Assembly (NCBI GenBank): GCA_028289405.1
Contig: JANQPP010000046.1
Span: forward strand, 29,902 to 93,901
Length of the DNA stretch: 64,000 nucleotides
Source of the DNA: Pirellulales bacterium
Lineage (GTDB): Bacteria; Planctomycetota; Planctomycetia; Pirellulales; JANQPP01
Reading direction: 5' to 3'
How positions within the stretch are numbered: the first letter of the stretch is position 1; each line of letters starts with the position of its first letter. The position numbers were made by a program, and so were the translations under genes. Shown here in pieces: positions 52,570 through 62,396 of this stretch. The notes beneath the pieces were generated by a model. That model ran no database searches, was not told the origin of the DNA, and worked only from the letters and a program-made list of their open reading frames with translations.

Positions 52570-52757
52570 CGCTGGTCTTGCCGCGCTGAGAAGCGTGGCG
52601 GCGAAGAGGGAATCCGGTGCGAATCCGGAACTGCCCCGCAGCGGTGAGCGGAAACGAAAGCCATCAACAGGCACTGGCCCGAACGGGTTGGGAAGCGATG
52701 GCCGGTAGGTTTGGATCAATAGATCCAATCGTCCGCGAGTCCGAAGACCTGCCAGCG
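52570..52757 (+). promoter_or_regulatory. Cobalamin (B12) riboswitch
   Basis: The outer stem pairs CGCTGG (52570-52575) with CCAGCG (52752-52757). In between, the conserved core is clear: GGGAATCCGGTGCGAATCC (52608-52626), GGAACTGCCCCGC (52627-52639), the GGCACTGG element near 52669, GGGAAGCGATGGCC, and the B12 box GCGAGTCCGAAGACCTGCC (52735-52753). These are the class-I/II cobalamin aptamer landmarks; adenosylcobalamin binding normally represses the genes downstream. The next genes are nrdA, metE and nrdB, i.e. B12-independent isozymes. Confidence 0.93.
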
Positions 52758-52783
52758 ATGAACGATGGGACTTTTTCGAAATG

Positions 52784-52803
52784 GGCCAGCCAGGAAGCTG
52801 GCC
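52784..52803 (+). promoter_or_regulatory. Hairpin in the riboswitch expression platform
   Basis: GGCCAGC (52784-52790) and GCTGGCC (52797-52803) form a perfect 7-bp stem with a 6-base loop. Its 3' arm GCTGG could instead pair with CCAGC of the riboswitch closing stem (52752-52756). That makes mutually exclusive folds possible, as in a riboswitch expression platform. No U-run follows, so it is not a simple intrinsic terminator. The remaining 232 bases to the nrdA start hold no obvious gene. Confidence 0.45.
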
Positions 52804-53035
52804 GGTTCCACCGTTCCGTTCACCGAGCCTTCGTGGGAAAGGACGGTCGAGGAGATGCAGGTCTGCACATCAGCACGGCGCCAATTTTTTGCGCGCTACC
52901 GCACGCGAAATCCGTTTCGCCGCCGCGCCCTCTGCCTATTCGCCGAATCGTGTTTGTTTCGGCATTCCTCGCTCGCGACTCGTTCGGTGATTCCACGTTT
53001 GCGTGGCCGGAAGCCACGTCAAGGAGAAATGCCGA

Positions 53036-55861
53036 ATGGTGCTCGCACCACAGGATTGGACGGTCCGCAAACGCGATGGCCGGGTGGTTCCCTTTGAATT
53101 GCCGCGAATTCGGGACGCGCTCACGCGGGCGTTTCGCGCGGAACTGAAGCCCGCGGACGGGGAGCCGCTGGAAGCCCAGGTTGCACGAGATATCGAGGAA
53201 CTCACCGCGTCTGTCTCCGGCAAACTGGCGGACAGCGCCAGCGGGGCGGGCATCGATGTCGAACGCATCCAAGACATCGTGGAAACGGAGCTCATGTCAC
53301 GCGGGCATTATCGCGTGGCGCGTAGGTACATCGTGTATCGCGCCGAACATGCCAGGATGCGCGCGATACGCGGCGAAGGCTCCACGGAAGACGTCGCCGC
53401 GCGAATTCATGTCACGCTGGCCGATGGGATGCGTGCTCCGTTCGACCCTCACCGCGTCCGCCGTCGGCTGGGCGAGGCCGCCACCGGTCTGGAAGACATC
53501 GTGGACGTCGACGAACTCGCCGAGGAAGTCTGCCGCACGGTCTTTGATGGCATTTCGGTGGAGGAAATCGATCGTGCTCAGATCTTGGCCGCCCGCTCGC
53601 GGATCGAGCGCGATCCGGCTTTTGATGTAGTGGCATCGCGTTTGATGCTGCAGGTGATTTACGGGGAAGCGCTCGGTGAAGTTCCCTCCAAGAAGCATCT
53701 AGCGCGGCTTCATCAACGGCGGTTCGAGCATTACCTCATCGACGGGATTCAAGCGGGACGGCTCAGCACGGATCTCCGCCAGTTCGATCTGGAACGGATC
53801 GCCGCCGCGCTCGACCCGGAACAGGATGCCAGATTTCGCTATTTAGGATTGCAGGCGATTTATGACCGGTACCTGCTGCACGTGGACGGACGCCGCATCG
53901 AAACACCACAGTATTTTTGGATGCGGGTGGCGATGGGGCTGGCCCTGGCCGAGGCGGGTTCCAGAGAAGAGCGGGTCATCGAGTTTTATCATGTCCTCTC
54001 CACGTTCCGTTTCACCTGCGCCACGCCCACGCTGTTCAATGCAGGCACGCCGCATCCGCAACTCAGTTCCTGTTACCTCACCACGGTCCACGATGATTTG
54101 GAGCACATTTTCAAGTCCATCTCGGACAATGCCCGCTTGTCGAAATGGGCGGGCGGACTGGGCAACGACTGGACACCGGTCCGCGCGACCAACGCCCACA
54201 TCCACGGCACGAACGGACGCAGCCAAGGCGTGATTCCGTTTCTGAAAGTCGTCAATGACGCGGCAGTGGCCGTCAATCAGGGCGGAAAACGCAAAGGTGC
54301 GGTCTGTTCCTATCTGGAGACTTGGCATTTGGACATCGAGGAATTCCTCGACCTCCGGAAGAACACGGGGGACGACCGGCGGCGCACGCACGACATGCAC
54401 ACGGCGAACTGGATTCCCGACCTCTTCATGCAGCGGGCGCGGGCGGGAGCGGAGTGGACGCTATTCAGCCCGGATGAAGTTCCCGATTTGCATGACCTAT
54501 TTGGAGAAGCGTTTCGGGAACGGTACGAGCATTATGAGCGCCTCGCGGACGAGGGAGACATCACCCTGTTCCGGCGGATACCGGCGGCCGACTTGTGGCG
54601 GAAGATGCTGACGCGGCTGTTCGAAACGGGCCATCCCTGGATCACCTTCAAGGACCCTGCCAATATTCGCTCTCCCCAGGATCACGTGGGAGTCATTCAC
54701 GGCAGCAATCTCTGCACGGAGATTTTGCTCAACACTTCCGAGCAGGAAACCGCTGTCTGCAATTTGGGCTCCGTCAATTTGGCAGCCCATCTCAAGGATG
54801 GAAGTCTCAATCTAGAAGCGCTGGAGCAGACGGTGCGAGTGGCGATGCGGATGCTGGATAACGTCATCGACATCAATTTCTATCCCACTCCCGAAGCGGA
54901 ACAGTCGAACCGTGCCCACCGTCCGGTGGGGCTGGGCCTAATGGGATTTCAGGACGCACTACACGCCTTGGGCATGAGCTATGCCAGCGAGGAGGCAGTG
55001 GAGTTCGCGGACCACAGCATGGAGGCCATCTCCTATTTCGCGATCCAGGCGTCGGCGGAGTTGGCCCAAGAGCGCGGCACCTATGCCAGTTATGCCGGAT
55101 CCAAATGGGACCGCGGACTCCTGCCAATCGACACGCTGGAACTGCTGGAACAAGAGCGGCAAAGCGAGCTGCCTCTGGACCGCTCCGCCACGCTGGATTG
55201 GCAGCGGGTGCGTGACGAAGTGGCCCAATACGGCATGCGAAACAGCAATGTCCTGGCGATCGCGCCCACCGCGACGATCTCCACGATCGTCGGAGTCTCG
55301 CAGTCCATCGAGCCGGCATACAAGCATTTGTACGTGAAGAGCAACCTTTCAGGCGAATTCACGCAAGTCAACGCGGCACTGGTCGCTGAATTGAAACGCC
55401 TCAGTTTGTGGGATGCCCAGATGCTCGAAGCCTTGAAGTATCACGATGGCTCCTTGCGAAATCTCGGCGGCGTCCCCGGCGAATTGAAAACACGGTTTCT
55501 CACGGCGTTCGAGATCGAGCCGAAGTGGCTCATCGAGTGCGCGGCCCGCCGGCAAAAATGGCTGGATCAAGGCCAGTCGTTGAACTTGTACTTGTCCGAG
55601 CCGAACGGGAAAGAACTGAGCGACATGTATTTCCTCGCTTGGGACAAGGGCTTGAAGACCACGTATTACCTGCGATCCCTGGCCGCCACGCAAGTGGAGA
55701 AGTCCACCGTGGATATCAACCGTTTCGGAATTCAGCCCCCCTGGATGAAACACCGCAGCGAATCCAGTTCGATCGAGATTCGCCGGGGGGAGGAAGATAC
55801 CGGGCGACAGTTGATGTCCGCTTGTGGCATCGATGAGCCGGACTGCGAAGCCTGCCAATAG
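53036..55861 (+). CDS. nrdA: Ribonucleoside-diphosphate reductase large subunit (class I NrdA)
   Basis: 941 aa from the ATG at 53036, which has AAGGAG eight bases upstream. Two ATP-cone domains open the protein (about 8-110 and 118-220; [19 protein letters not shown] and [19 protein letters not shown]). The catalytic barrel has C346 (SSCYLTTV) and C575 ([10 protein letters not shown]) as redox pair and N558, C560, E562 (NLCTEI) at the radical site. A C-terminal C937-x2-C940 pair acts as shuttle. NrdA needs NrdB to make deoxyribonucleotides; here nrdB lies behind metE. The doubled ATP-cone suggests strict dATP feedback. Expression should be shut down by B12 through the riboswitch. Confidence 0.95.
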   Translation: MVLAPQDWTVRKRDGRVVPFELPRIRDALTRAFRAELKPADGEPLEAQVARDIEELTASVSGKLADSASGAGIDVERIQDIVETELMSRGHYRVARRYIVYRAEHARMRAIRGEGSTEDVAARIHVTLADGMRAPFDPHRVRRRLGEAATGLEDIVDVDELAEEVCRTVFDGISVEEIDRAQILAARSRIERDPAFDVVASRLMLQVIYGEALGEVPSKKHLARLHQRRFEHYLIDGIQAGRLSTDLRQFDLERIAAALDPEQDARFRYLGLQAIYDRYLLHVDGRRIETPQYFWMRVAMGLALAEAGSREERVIEFYHVLSTFRFTCATPTLFNAGTPHPQLSSCYLTTVHDDLEHIFKSISDNARLSKWAGGLGNDWTPVRATNAHIHGTNGRSQGVIPFLKVVNDAAVAVNQGGKRKGAVCSYLETWHLDIEEFLDLRKNTGDDRRRTHDMHTANWIPDLFMQRARAGAEWTLFSPDEVPDLHDLFGEAFRERYEHYERLADEGDITLFRRIPAADLWRKMLTRLFETGHPWITFKDPANIRSPQDHVGVIHGSNLCTEILLNTSEQETAVCNLGSVNLAAHLKDGSLNLEALEQTVRVAMRMLDNVIDINFYPTPEAEQSNRAHRPVGLGLMGFQDALHALGMSYASEEAVEFADHSMEAISYFAIQASAELAQERGTYASYAGSKWDRGLLPIDTLELLEQERQSELPLDRSATLDWQRVRDEVAQYGMRNSNVLAIAPTATISTIVGVSQSIEPAYKHLYVKSNLSGEFTQVNAALVAELKRLSLWDAQMLEALKYHDGSLRNLGGVPGELKTRFLTAFEIEPKWLIECAARRQKWLDQGQSLNLYLSEPNGKELSDMYFLAWDKGLKTTYYLRSLAATQVEKSTVDINRFGIQPPWMKHRSESSSIEIRRGEEDTGRQLMSACGIDEPDCEACQ

Positions 55862-55973
55862 CTCTCGGACACTTCGTCGGCGAGGACGACAGGCTTCGCT
55901 TCGGCGCGCAAGCTGGACCTTGCGTGCATGAATCAACTATCCACCGCGAAATTTCAAGCAAAGGAAGTAATCA

Positions 55974-58268
55974 ATGGCTATCGCTAGCGTATTGGGGTTT
56001 CCCAGAATCGGATCACGACGTGAACTTAAAAAAGCCGTGGAAGTCTTTTGGAAAGGGGAGGTGACCGAGGATCAGCTCCAGCGGACCGCCCAGGATCTCC
56101 GACACGCGAATTGGCGGCTCCAGCGGGAGCACGGAATCGAGCATATCCCCGCGAATGATTTTTCCCTTTATGACCAGGTATTGGACACCACGGCCATGCT
56201 CGGCGCGATTCCGGAACGATTCTCCTGGAGAGGGAATACCGTCGATCTCGACACGTACTTCGCCATGGCTCGCGGAAATTCCGGCGCCGCCGGTGAAGCC
56301 GACATCGCCCCCCTGGAAATGACGAAATGGTTCGACACGAACTATCACTATCTGGTTCCCGAGTTCACCTCTGCACAGAACTTTCGACTGGCGTCGCAAA
56401 AGCCGATCGAAGAATTCGAGGAGGCCAAGCAGGCAGGCGTTCTGACCAGGCCCGTGCTGATTGGACCGCTGACATACCTGCTGCTAGGCAAATGTCTGGG
56501 CGAGCCGTTCGACCGGCTGTCTCTACTCGATCGAGTTTTGCCGGTTTATGAACAAGTGCTGCAAGCCTTTTCAGCCGCCGGTGCCCAGTGGATCCAAATC
56601 GACGAACCGGCGCTCGTGTTGGACCTGGAGGAAGAAGTGCGTTCGGCCTTCCAGCCGGCCTATGAACGGCTATCCGCCTCGGCTCCGGAGCTTTCCATCT
56701 TGGTCGCCACGTATTTCGGCGAATTGGCTGAGAACTTGGAGACCGCCTGTCGCCTGCCGATTGCCGGGCTGCATGTGGATTTGGTGCATGGAGCGGGGCA
56801 ACTGGAAGCGGTCCTGTCCACGCTTCCCGGGGCGATGCACTTGTCCCTAGGGCTGGTCGATGGACGAAATATCTGGCGGACCGATTTGGACAAGGCCCTG
56901 TCGCTAGCCAGACAAGCCGAGTTGAGGATTGGGCCGGATCGGATGCTCATCGCCCCTTCCTGCTCTTTGCTGCACTGCCCTCTCGACTTGGATCTCGAGG
57001 AAACACTCGATGGGGAATTGCGGTCTTGGCTGGCTTTCGCCACACAAAAGCTGGATGAAATTGCTCTTCTCACCCGCGCCTTGAACGAAGGGGAAGCGAC
57101 CGTTGCCCAGGAGTTGGCGGCCAACCGTGAGGCCATGGCCTCACGTGGCAAATCGCGGCGAGTCCACCAGCCCGAGGTGAGAAGTCGTACGGCGGCGGTG
57201 ACACTCGAGATGCTCCGGCGGCCACTTTCCTACGCGGAGCGTGCCCGTTTGCAGCGCGAAAAGCTCAAACTTCCCTTGCTACCGACGACCACTATCGGTT
57301 CGTTCCCCCAAACGCGGGAAGTCCGCCGCGCCCGGGCGGATTTCAAGGCGGGCCGCATCGATACCGCGGAATACGAGCAGTTCATTCAGCGGCAGATCGA
57401 AGAGACGGTCCGATTCCAGGAAGAGATTGGCCTGGACGTCCTGGTCCATGGCGAGGCGGAACGCAACGACATGGTGGAATATTTCGGCGAGCAATTGGAG
57501 GGGTTCGCCTTTACCCGCCATGGCTGGGTGCAGAGTTACGGTTCGCGGTGCGTAAAACCGCCGATCATCTACGGCGACGTGTCACGTCCACGCCCCATGA
57601 CGGTCCAGTGGCTGAAATACGCGCAAGCGCTTAGCCCCAAGCCCGTGAAAGGCATGCTGACCGGCCCGGTCACCATATTGCAGTGGTCGTTCGTGAGAAA
57701 CGACCAGCCATACGAGACAACATGCCGGCAAATCGCCTTGGCGATTCGCGATGAAGTAGCCGATCTGGAAGCCGCCGGCATCTCGATGATTCAGATCGAT
57801 GAGGCCGCGTTAAGGGAGGGACTTCCCCTGAGAAAGAGGGATTGGGCCGCGTATCTCGAGTGGGCCGTGGAGTCTTTTCGCCTGGCGTCCTCCGGCGTAC
57901 GGAACGACACGCAAATCCATACGCACATGTGCTATTCGGAGTTCCATGACATCTTCCAGGCGATTACCGAGATGGATGCCGACGTGATTTCGATCGAGTC
58001 ATCTCGTTCGCGGATGGAACTGCTCCAGTCGTTTGAAGATTTCGACTACCCCAACGAGATCGGACCGGGAATCTACGACATTCATTCACCTCGTGTTCCC
58101 AGCCGGGAGGAAATGGCTAGCTTGCTACGGCTGGCTAGCCATGCCGTGAAGCCCGAACGACTATGGGCCAATCCGGATTGCGGACTAAAGACGCGCGGCT
58201 GGCCCGAAGTCCGCGAATCCTTGGCCAACATGGTGCATGCCGCCCAGGAGGTGCGCGCCGAGTTCTAA
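55974..58268 (+). CDS. metE: Cobalamin-independent methionine synthase
   Basis: 764 aa, full length. ATG at 55974 with AAGGAAG upstream. MetE transfers the methyl group of 5-methyltetrahydropteroyl-triglutamate to homocysteine without B12. The N-terminal half starts [18 protein letters not shown]; the C-terminal half has [15 protein letters not shown]. Zinc ligands are placed at H651 and C653 (THMCYSEF), E675 and C736 ([11 protein letters not shown]), each ten residues later than in the E. coli enzyme. It lies 112 bases after nrdA and 166 before nrdB on the same strand, an unusual place for metE, and is expected to share the B12 riboswitch. Confidence 0.97.
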   Translation: MAIASVLGFPRIGSRRELKKAVEVFWKGEVTEDQLQRTAQDLRHANWRLQREHGIEHIPANDFSLYDQVLDTTAMLGAIPERFSWRGNTVDLDTYFAMARGNSGAAGEADIAPLEMTKWFDTNYHYLVPEFTSAQNFRLASQKPIEEFEEAKQAGVLTRPVLIGPLTYLLLGKCLGEPFDRLSLLDRVLPVYEQVLQAFSAAGAQWIQIDEPALVLDLEEEVRSAFQPAYERLSASAPELSILVATYFGELAENLETACRLPIAGLHVDLVHGAGQLEAVLSTLPGAMHLSLGLVDGRNIWRTDLDKALSLARQAELRIGPDRMLIAPSCSLLHCPLDLDLEETLDGELRSWLAFATQKLDEIALLTRALNEGEATVAQELAANREAMASRGKSRRVHQPEVRSRTAAVTLEMLRRPLSYAERARLQREKLKLPLLPTTTIGSFPQTREVRRARADFKAGRIDTAEYEQFIQRQIEETVRFQEEIGLDVLVHGEAERNDMVEYFGEQLEGFAFTRHGWVQSYGSRCVKPPIIYGDVSRPRPMTVQWLKYAQALSPKPVKGMLTGPVTILQWSFVRNDQPYETTCRQIALAIRDEVADLEAAGISMIQIDEAALREGLPLRKRDWAAYLEWAVESFRLASSGVRNDTQIHTHMCYSEFHDIFQAITEMDADVISIESSRSRMELLQSFEDFDYPNEIGPGIYDIHSPRVPSREEMASLLRLASHAVKPERLWANPDCGLKTRGWPEVRESLANMVHAAQEVRAEF

Positions 58269-58434
58269 CACGTTTCTGTGAAGCGTCGCGGCATTTTCGC
58301 TATCCCGACACGGTATTTGCAGCGCCGGAGATGCCATGTCTCCGTGCGACACGCACTTCCTTCAACATGAATGTATCGTTCCCGTGGTTCTTCAAACGAG
58401 CCCACCGCCTTTGTCTTCAGCAAAAGGAATTCGC

Positions 58435-59508
58435 ATGACAGGCTTTTTAACGCACTTGCCCGTACAAGAATCCAACGATCTTCCAACAGGCCAGGAACGT
58501 ATCGACGTCCGCCGAAAAAGGCTGATCAACTGCCATCAGGTGGATGTCAACCAACTCATGCCGCTCAAATACCAATGGGCCTGGGAGCATTACCTCAACG
58601 GATGCTCGAACCATTGGATGCCCACCGAAGTGCCGATGCATAAGGACATCGAGACCTGGCGCTCATCGCGGCTCACCGAGGGCGAGCGGCGGGTTCTCCT
58701 CCGCAACCTCGGCTTCTTTGCCACGGCGGAGAGCCTGGTCGGCAACAATCTCGTGTTGGCGATTTTTCGGCACGTGACCAACGCCGAGTGCCGGCAGTAC
58801 CTGCTTCGCCAGGCGTTCGAGGAAGCGGTTCACACCCACACTTTTCTCTATGTGGTAGAAAGCTTGGGCCTCGATGAAGGCGAAGTTTTCAACATGTATC
58901 GGGAGGTCCCGGCAATCGCCCATAAGGATGAATTTGAAATGCGGCTCACGGCCGAAATTCTCACCGAGGGTTTTTCCACCGATACGCCGGAAGGCGCCCA
59001 GGCGTTTCTCAGAAACCTGATCGGCTATTACTTGATCATGGAGGGGATCTTTTTCTACACGGGATTCGTGATGGTGTTGTCATTCCATCGACGCAACCTG
59101 ATGACCGGCATCGGCGAGCAGTTCCAATACATCTTGCGCGACGAGACGATCCATCTGAATTTTGGCATCGACCTCATCAACGGCATCCGGCACGAGAACC
59201 CGGACTTGTGGACGCCGGAATTTCAGCGGGAGATGGTCGAAAGCGTCCGAGAAGCGGTGAAGTTGGAAATCGCCTATGCCCACGACTGCTTGCCGCGCGG
59301 CATCTTGGGCCTCAACGGGGATCTGTTTCGGGGCTACGTCCAGCATATTGCCGACCGCCGCCTGGAACGCATCGGCCTGCCGCCGCAATATGGCTCCGCG
59401 AATCCATTCCCCTGGATGAGCGAAACAATCGACCTCAGCAAGGAAAAGAACTTTTTCGAAACGCGTGTCACCGAATATCAAACCTCCGGGACGCTGAATT
59501 GGGACTGA
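58435..59508 (+). CDS. nrdB: Ribonucleoside-diphosphate reductase small subunit, class Ic type (NrdB)
   Basis: 357 aa from the ATG at 58435 (AAAGGAA six bases before). Upstream in-frame codons are not kept. The protein follows the Chlamydia-type R2 pattern: [72 protein letters not shown] and [19 protein letters not shown]. Metal ligands are E99, E130 and H133. The position of the radical tyrosine is F137 and the first ligand is Glu rather than Asp; both mark class Ic enzymes, which use a Mn/Fe centre instead of a tyrosyl radical. A small stem (CGGAGA/TCTCCG, 58326-58344) sits between metE and it. Confidence 0.93.
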   Translation: MTGFLTHLPVQESNDLPTGQERIDVRRKRLINCHQVDVNQLMPLKYQWAWEHYLNGCSNHWMPTEVPMHKDIETWRSSRLTEGERRVLLRNLGFFATAESLVGNNLVLAIFRHVTNAECRQYLLRQAFEEAVHTHTFLYVVESLGLDEGEVFNMYREVPAIAHKDEFEMRLTAEILTEGFSTDTPEGAQAFLRNLIGYYLIMEGIFFYTGFVMVLSFHRRNLMTGIGEQFQYILRDETIHLNFGIDLINGIRHENPDLWTPEFQREMVESVREAVKLEIAYAHDCLPRGILGLNGDLFRGYVQHIADRRLERIGLPPQYGSANPFPWMSETIDLSKEKNFFETRVTEYQTSGTLNWD

Positions 59509-59657
59509 CGGAACCTACTCAGGCGAAAGATTGCCAGGTCCAACGCGGCGCTCCGCGAACGAGTCACCTTCGCCGACAGATGCTCCAGAATCGTGGCCAA
59601 CTCGCGGTAGGTGAGGATCCGAGTCGCGTCCGGTTGCCAGGGCGGATAGCAATACAT
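59478..59657 (-). pseudogene. Fragment of a planctomycete tyrosine recombinase
   Basis: A 59-codon frame antisense to the end of nrdB and its downstream region. It reads DATRILTYRELATILEHL, then RSRSAALDLAIFRLS. This resembles the start of planctomycete phage-type integrases (R-x-L-T-x-R-E-L-A-x-x-L, then a F-R-L-A-C-C-C-G-L-R block), which stops just before the first catalytic region. The rest of a recombinase is missing. It is most likely a leftover of an integration event. Confidence 0.4.
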
Positions 59658-59753
59658 GCGGCGAATTCTGTTGGAGCCGTGGAATCATTTTCGGCGGGCG
59701 ACTTCCCCGCCGGGGATTCCATCAATACCTCGCCATGCGTAATGATGCCAGCG

Positions 59754-59789
59754 AAAAGCGACACAGTTCGTCAGAATTGTGTCGCTTTT
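59754..59789. terminator. Bidirectional terminator downstream of nrdB
   Basis: Perfect 12-bp inverted repeat AAAAGCGACACA (59754-59765) / TGTGTCGCTTTT (59778-59789) with a 12-base loop. The A-run at the left and T-run at the right let it stop transcripts from either side. It is the probable end of the nrdA-metE-nrdB transcript, 245 bases after the nrdB stop. The remaining bases up to 60175 hold no recognised gene. Confidence 0.75.
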
Positions 59790-60175
59790 GCATCAAGATG
59801 GGGCAGCGTGTGCGACGTGGTGAGGAGTCGGGGGCCGGGCAGAATTCCTCTCGATTCGACCGCAAATTGGCCCAAATGGCATAGAATGGCAGAACATGTC
59901 ACACTTTTGGGTAATCTGACAATTGGCCACCCCTCCAGGGGCATTCATTCGCCCCACAGGTGCTTTACTACCCATTTCACCCGACCGCTGGTCGTGGAAC
60001 ATGGTTTCGTACTGAGAGCTGCAACCGCACCTGGAATGGGACCCGGACACGCTGGACTCTAATGTCGTATTCTGCCAAAAAATTCTCGCCGAGTGTCCAA
60101 TAGAATAGCCGTCGCGCATCATGGGGGTGTTGGCCGGCTTTGCGGCCAGAAACCCATAGCAAAAAGGAGCGAATC
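59790..60175. other. Intergenic region upstream of the YCII gene
   Basis: 386 bases with no supportable gene. A short stem TGGCCG/CGGCCA lies near 60131-60148, and AAGGAG precedes the YCII start. No consensus promoter was found by eye. Confidence 0.4.
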
Positions 60176-60517
60176 GTGGCGAGACAGAAGTATTTGTGTA
60201 TTCAGCGGAGCCAGTCAGGCAGCGAATGCGGGCAGCCGTCCCCTTCGCAAATGGAAGAGATGTTCGCTAAATTCAACGCTTGGAAAGAGAAATTTCAGGC
60301 GAACATCGTAGACATGGGCGGAAAGCTCGGCGGCGGGAAAGTTGTGACGTCCTCAGGTACGACTGACGGGCCGTTCGTCGAAGCGAAGGAAATCGTGGGC
60401 GGCTTTATGATCATTGAGGCGGACAGCATGGAAGAAGCCGCCGAGGTCGCGCGCGAACTTCCTGGAGCCACGATGCAGGGCTCAAGTGTCGAAGTGCGGG
60501 AGATTTCGACACCTTGA
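60176..60517 (+). CDS. YCII/DGPF domain protein
   Basis: 113 aa from a GTG at 60176 with AAGGAG seven bases before. The family signature DGPFVEAKEIVGGFMIIEADSMEEAAEVARELP is at 64-97; the usual N-terminal QYM/KYL pattern (RQKYLCIQRSQSG) is present. YCII-like proteins are small dimeric alpha-beta folds; many of them, the DGPF type, are encoded next to ECF42-type sigma factors, exactly as here. Their role with the sigma factor is not known. The stop overlaps the sigma gene start. Confidence 0.88.
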   Translation: MARQKYLCIQRSQSGSECGQPSPSQMEEMFAKFNAWKEKFQANIVDMGGKLGGGKVVTSSGTTDGPFVEAKEIVGGFMIIEADSMEEAAEVARELPGATMQGSSVEVREISTP

Positions 60518-61752
60518 CTACCCCAGCCCTAGTTGAACACTTCTTCCGGCATGAGTACGGGAAGCTCGTTGCCATACTGTCGTGCCGAGTTGGAGTGGAA
60601 CACATCGACGATGTGGAAGACGCCGTTCAGTCCGCGCTGATGACGGCGATTGAAAGCTGGACGATCGCAGGCTTGCCGGACAACCCATCGGCTTGGCTCT
60701 TCCGCACGGCAAGCAACAATCTGCTGGGAGAGTTGCGGCAACGAACGCGCCGACGCCGCATTCTCCAACAGAATGTGGCAGAAGACTTCGGGACGACGAG
60801 CGGTCCCGAGGTTTTTCTGCCCGACGAGGTGCATGATGACCTGTTGCGGATGCTGTTCGTTTGTTGCGACGAGGCGATCCCGGTAGAGTCGCAGCTCGTC
60901 TTTGCTCTGAAAACCCTCTGTGGGTTTGATGTGCGGGAAATCGCGATTCGCCTATTCACGAGCGAAGCCAACGTCTACAAACGGCTGGGCCGGGCGCGGG
61001 GCCGTTTACGGCAACTTTGTCCGCGAGTCGAAGAGCTCGCGCACGAGCAGTACGTCTCGCGGATAGTGGCGGTGCGCCACGTTTTGTACCTTCTCTACAC
61101 CGAAGGATATCTATCCTCGCACGCGGAAATGGCTCTGCGTTGTGAGCTTTGTGACGAGGCGATGCGGCTGGCGGGCATTCTGGCGAAACATCCCGTTGGC
61201 CAGACTCCCGAAACCTATGCCTTGTTGGCATTGATGCACCTGCACACGGCCCGAATGACTGCTCGACAGAACCCGTCCGGCGGGCTTTTGTTGTTGGAAG
61301 AGCAAAACCGTGAGCTTTGGGATCGGCAACGAATTGAAGAAGGCCTGAAGTGGCTCGCCCAATCTGCCGAAGGGGAAACATTTTCGCGATATCACGCGGA
61401 GGCCGGAGTCGCAGCCGAACACTGCCTTGCCCCGTCGTTTGGCGAGACGCGCTGGGACAAAGTCGCCGAGTGTTACTCGCTGCTAGAGCAGTTTACGAAT
61501 TCTCCCATCCACAAACTGAATCGCGCCGTGGTGATTGCCGAGTGGAAAGGGCCGGCGGAGGGACTCTCGGTTCTCGATGGGTTTGAGCCGCCGACATGGC
61601 TGGCCGGCTCCTATCTGTGGGCCGCGGTATTAGCAGATTTGCACCGACGGTGTGGGAATACCAAAGCGGCCCGGCGATATCGCGAAGTCGCTTGTAGCTC
61701 GGCACCCAGTCCTCAGGTGAAGGAGCTGTTGCAACGCCGGTTGCGTACATAA
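60514..61752 (+). CDS. ECF42-type sigma factor with C-terminal TPR-like domain
   Basis: 412 aa with a likely TTG start at 60514 overlapping the upstream TGA. Region 2: ALVEHFFRHEYGKLVAILSCRVG, then VEDAVQSALMTAIESWTIAGLPDNPSAWLFRTASNNLLGELR. Region 4: LVFALKTLCGFDVREIAIRLFTSEANVYKRLGRARGRLR. The remaining 230 residues are the DUF6596-like helical domain of ECF42 (YLLYTEGYLSSHAEMALRCELCDEAMRLAGILA, ETYALLALMHLHTARMTAR, SPIHKLNRAVVIAEWKGPAEGL). It is thought to regulate itself and the DGPF gene; no anti-sigma is present. A complete gene. Confidence 0.9.
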   Translation: MTTPALVEHFFRHEYGKLVAILSCRVGVEHIDDVEDAVQSALMTAIESWTIAGLPDNPSAWLFRTASNNLLGELRQRTRRRRILQQNVAEDFGTTSGPEVFLPDEVHDDLLRMLFVCCDEAIPVESQLVFALKTLCGFDVREIAIRLFTSEANVYKRLGRARGRLRQLCPRVEELAHEQYVSRIVAVRHVLYLLYTEGYLSSHAEMALRCELCDEAMRLAGILAKHPVGQTPETYALLALMHLHTARMTARQNPSGGLLLLEEQNRELWDRQRIEEGLKWLAQSAEGETFSRYHAEAGVAAEHCLAPSFGETRWDKVAECYSLLEQFTNSPIHKLNRAVVIAEWKGPAEGLSVLDGFEPPTWLAGSYLWAAVLADLHRRCGNTKAARRYREVACSSAPSPQVKELLQRRLRT

Positions 61753-62396
61753 AAGCAAACGAGCAAGGCCGATATCTTCGACTACATACCAGCGAATCGT
61801 CGCTCATGAACCACTCAGGAGTTTACTCGCACAGAACGAACCCCTATTTGGCCTCGAATGTCAAGAGGGCGTACGGAATCTGGTCCCGTTTTTTTGGCTT
61901 TGTTGACTCGCTTTCTGGTTGGGCCCCAAGGGCGTATGCCCCGGAGGCCTATGTCGTGTCTATAATTGGCTCAAACGAGATTGGCGAGGTGACTCGGATC
62001 GAAACGGCTTTCGGACTGCGCGTGCGATTCTCAATTGCAGTTACGTCAGGCCATGTGGCGTGACGCACTCAAACCCCTATCCGACGGTCGGCCCCAGTCA
62101 ACACGAAGTTGGCCGAGACAGTGGCACGAACGGCAACATGGCCGTCCTTTAGTTGTGCCACGCCGTAGAATCACATCGTTTCCCTGAGCGTCGTCCATTC
62201 ATACAAGGAGTTCATCCCACGGTCCGCACGGGAGTCTTAGTTCGTGTTGGGCTCGGGCCAGGGGCAATCACGCCTTTTCGATTCCATCATCGTCTCGCAT
62301 CGGTATTAGGTAAGTGCGGGCGCTGGCGGCGGTCCAATCCGACAGAGCAGGTTCTGTGACCTGAGTTCGTCCTAACGGCTCCACCGCCAGCCCCGT
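61753..62396. other. Gene-poor region downstream of the IS110 transposase
   Basis: 644 bases without a supportable gene. Small frames at 61806-62063 (+) have no recognisable family, unusual composition and no good ribosome site. The right part (62322-62391) forms a long stem-loop next to the transposase stop and may belong to the insertion element's end. Confidence 0.4.
62322..62391. repeat. Inverted repeat next to the IS110 transposase 3' end
   Basis: GCTGGCGG (62322-62329) is exactly complementary to CCGCCAGC (62384-62391), with an inner ACAGA/TCTGT stem (62342-62346, 62353-62357). The distal arm lies five bases after the transposase stop codon (on the minus strand). IS110 elements encode structured non-coding RNAs in their end regions, so this may be part of one. 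Confidence 0.45.

Noticed and set aside
52784..52803. Intrinsic terminator after the riboswitch
   Set aside because: The stem is perfect but no run of Ts follows; only an alternative-pairing role is proposed.
53036..55861. Reading the riboswitch-linked reductase as a B12-dependent class II enzyme (NrdJ)
   Set aside because: The protein has the class I cysteine pair C346/C575, a C-terminal C-x2-C shuttle and two ATP-cones, and an nrdB gene lies in the same unit. A B12 riboswitch also fits repression of a B12-independent enzyme better.
61806..62063. 85-codon + strand frame after the ECF42 gene
   Set aside because: No domain, no clear ribosome site and unusual composition; not supported as a gene.
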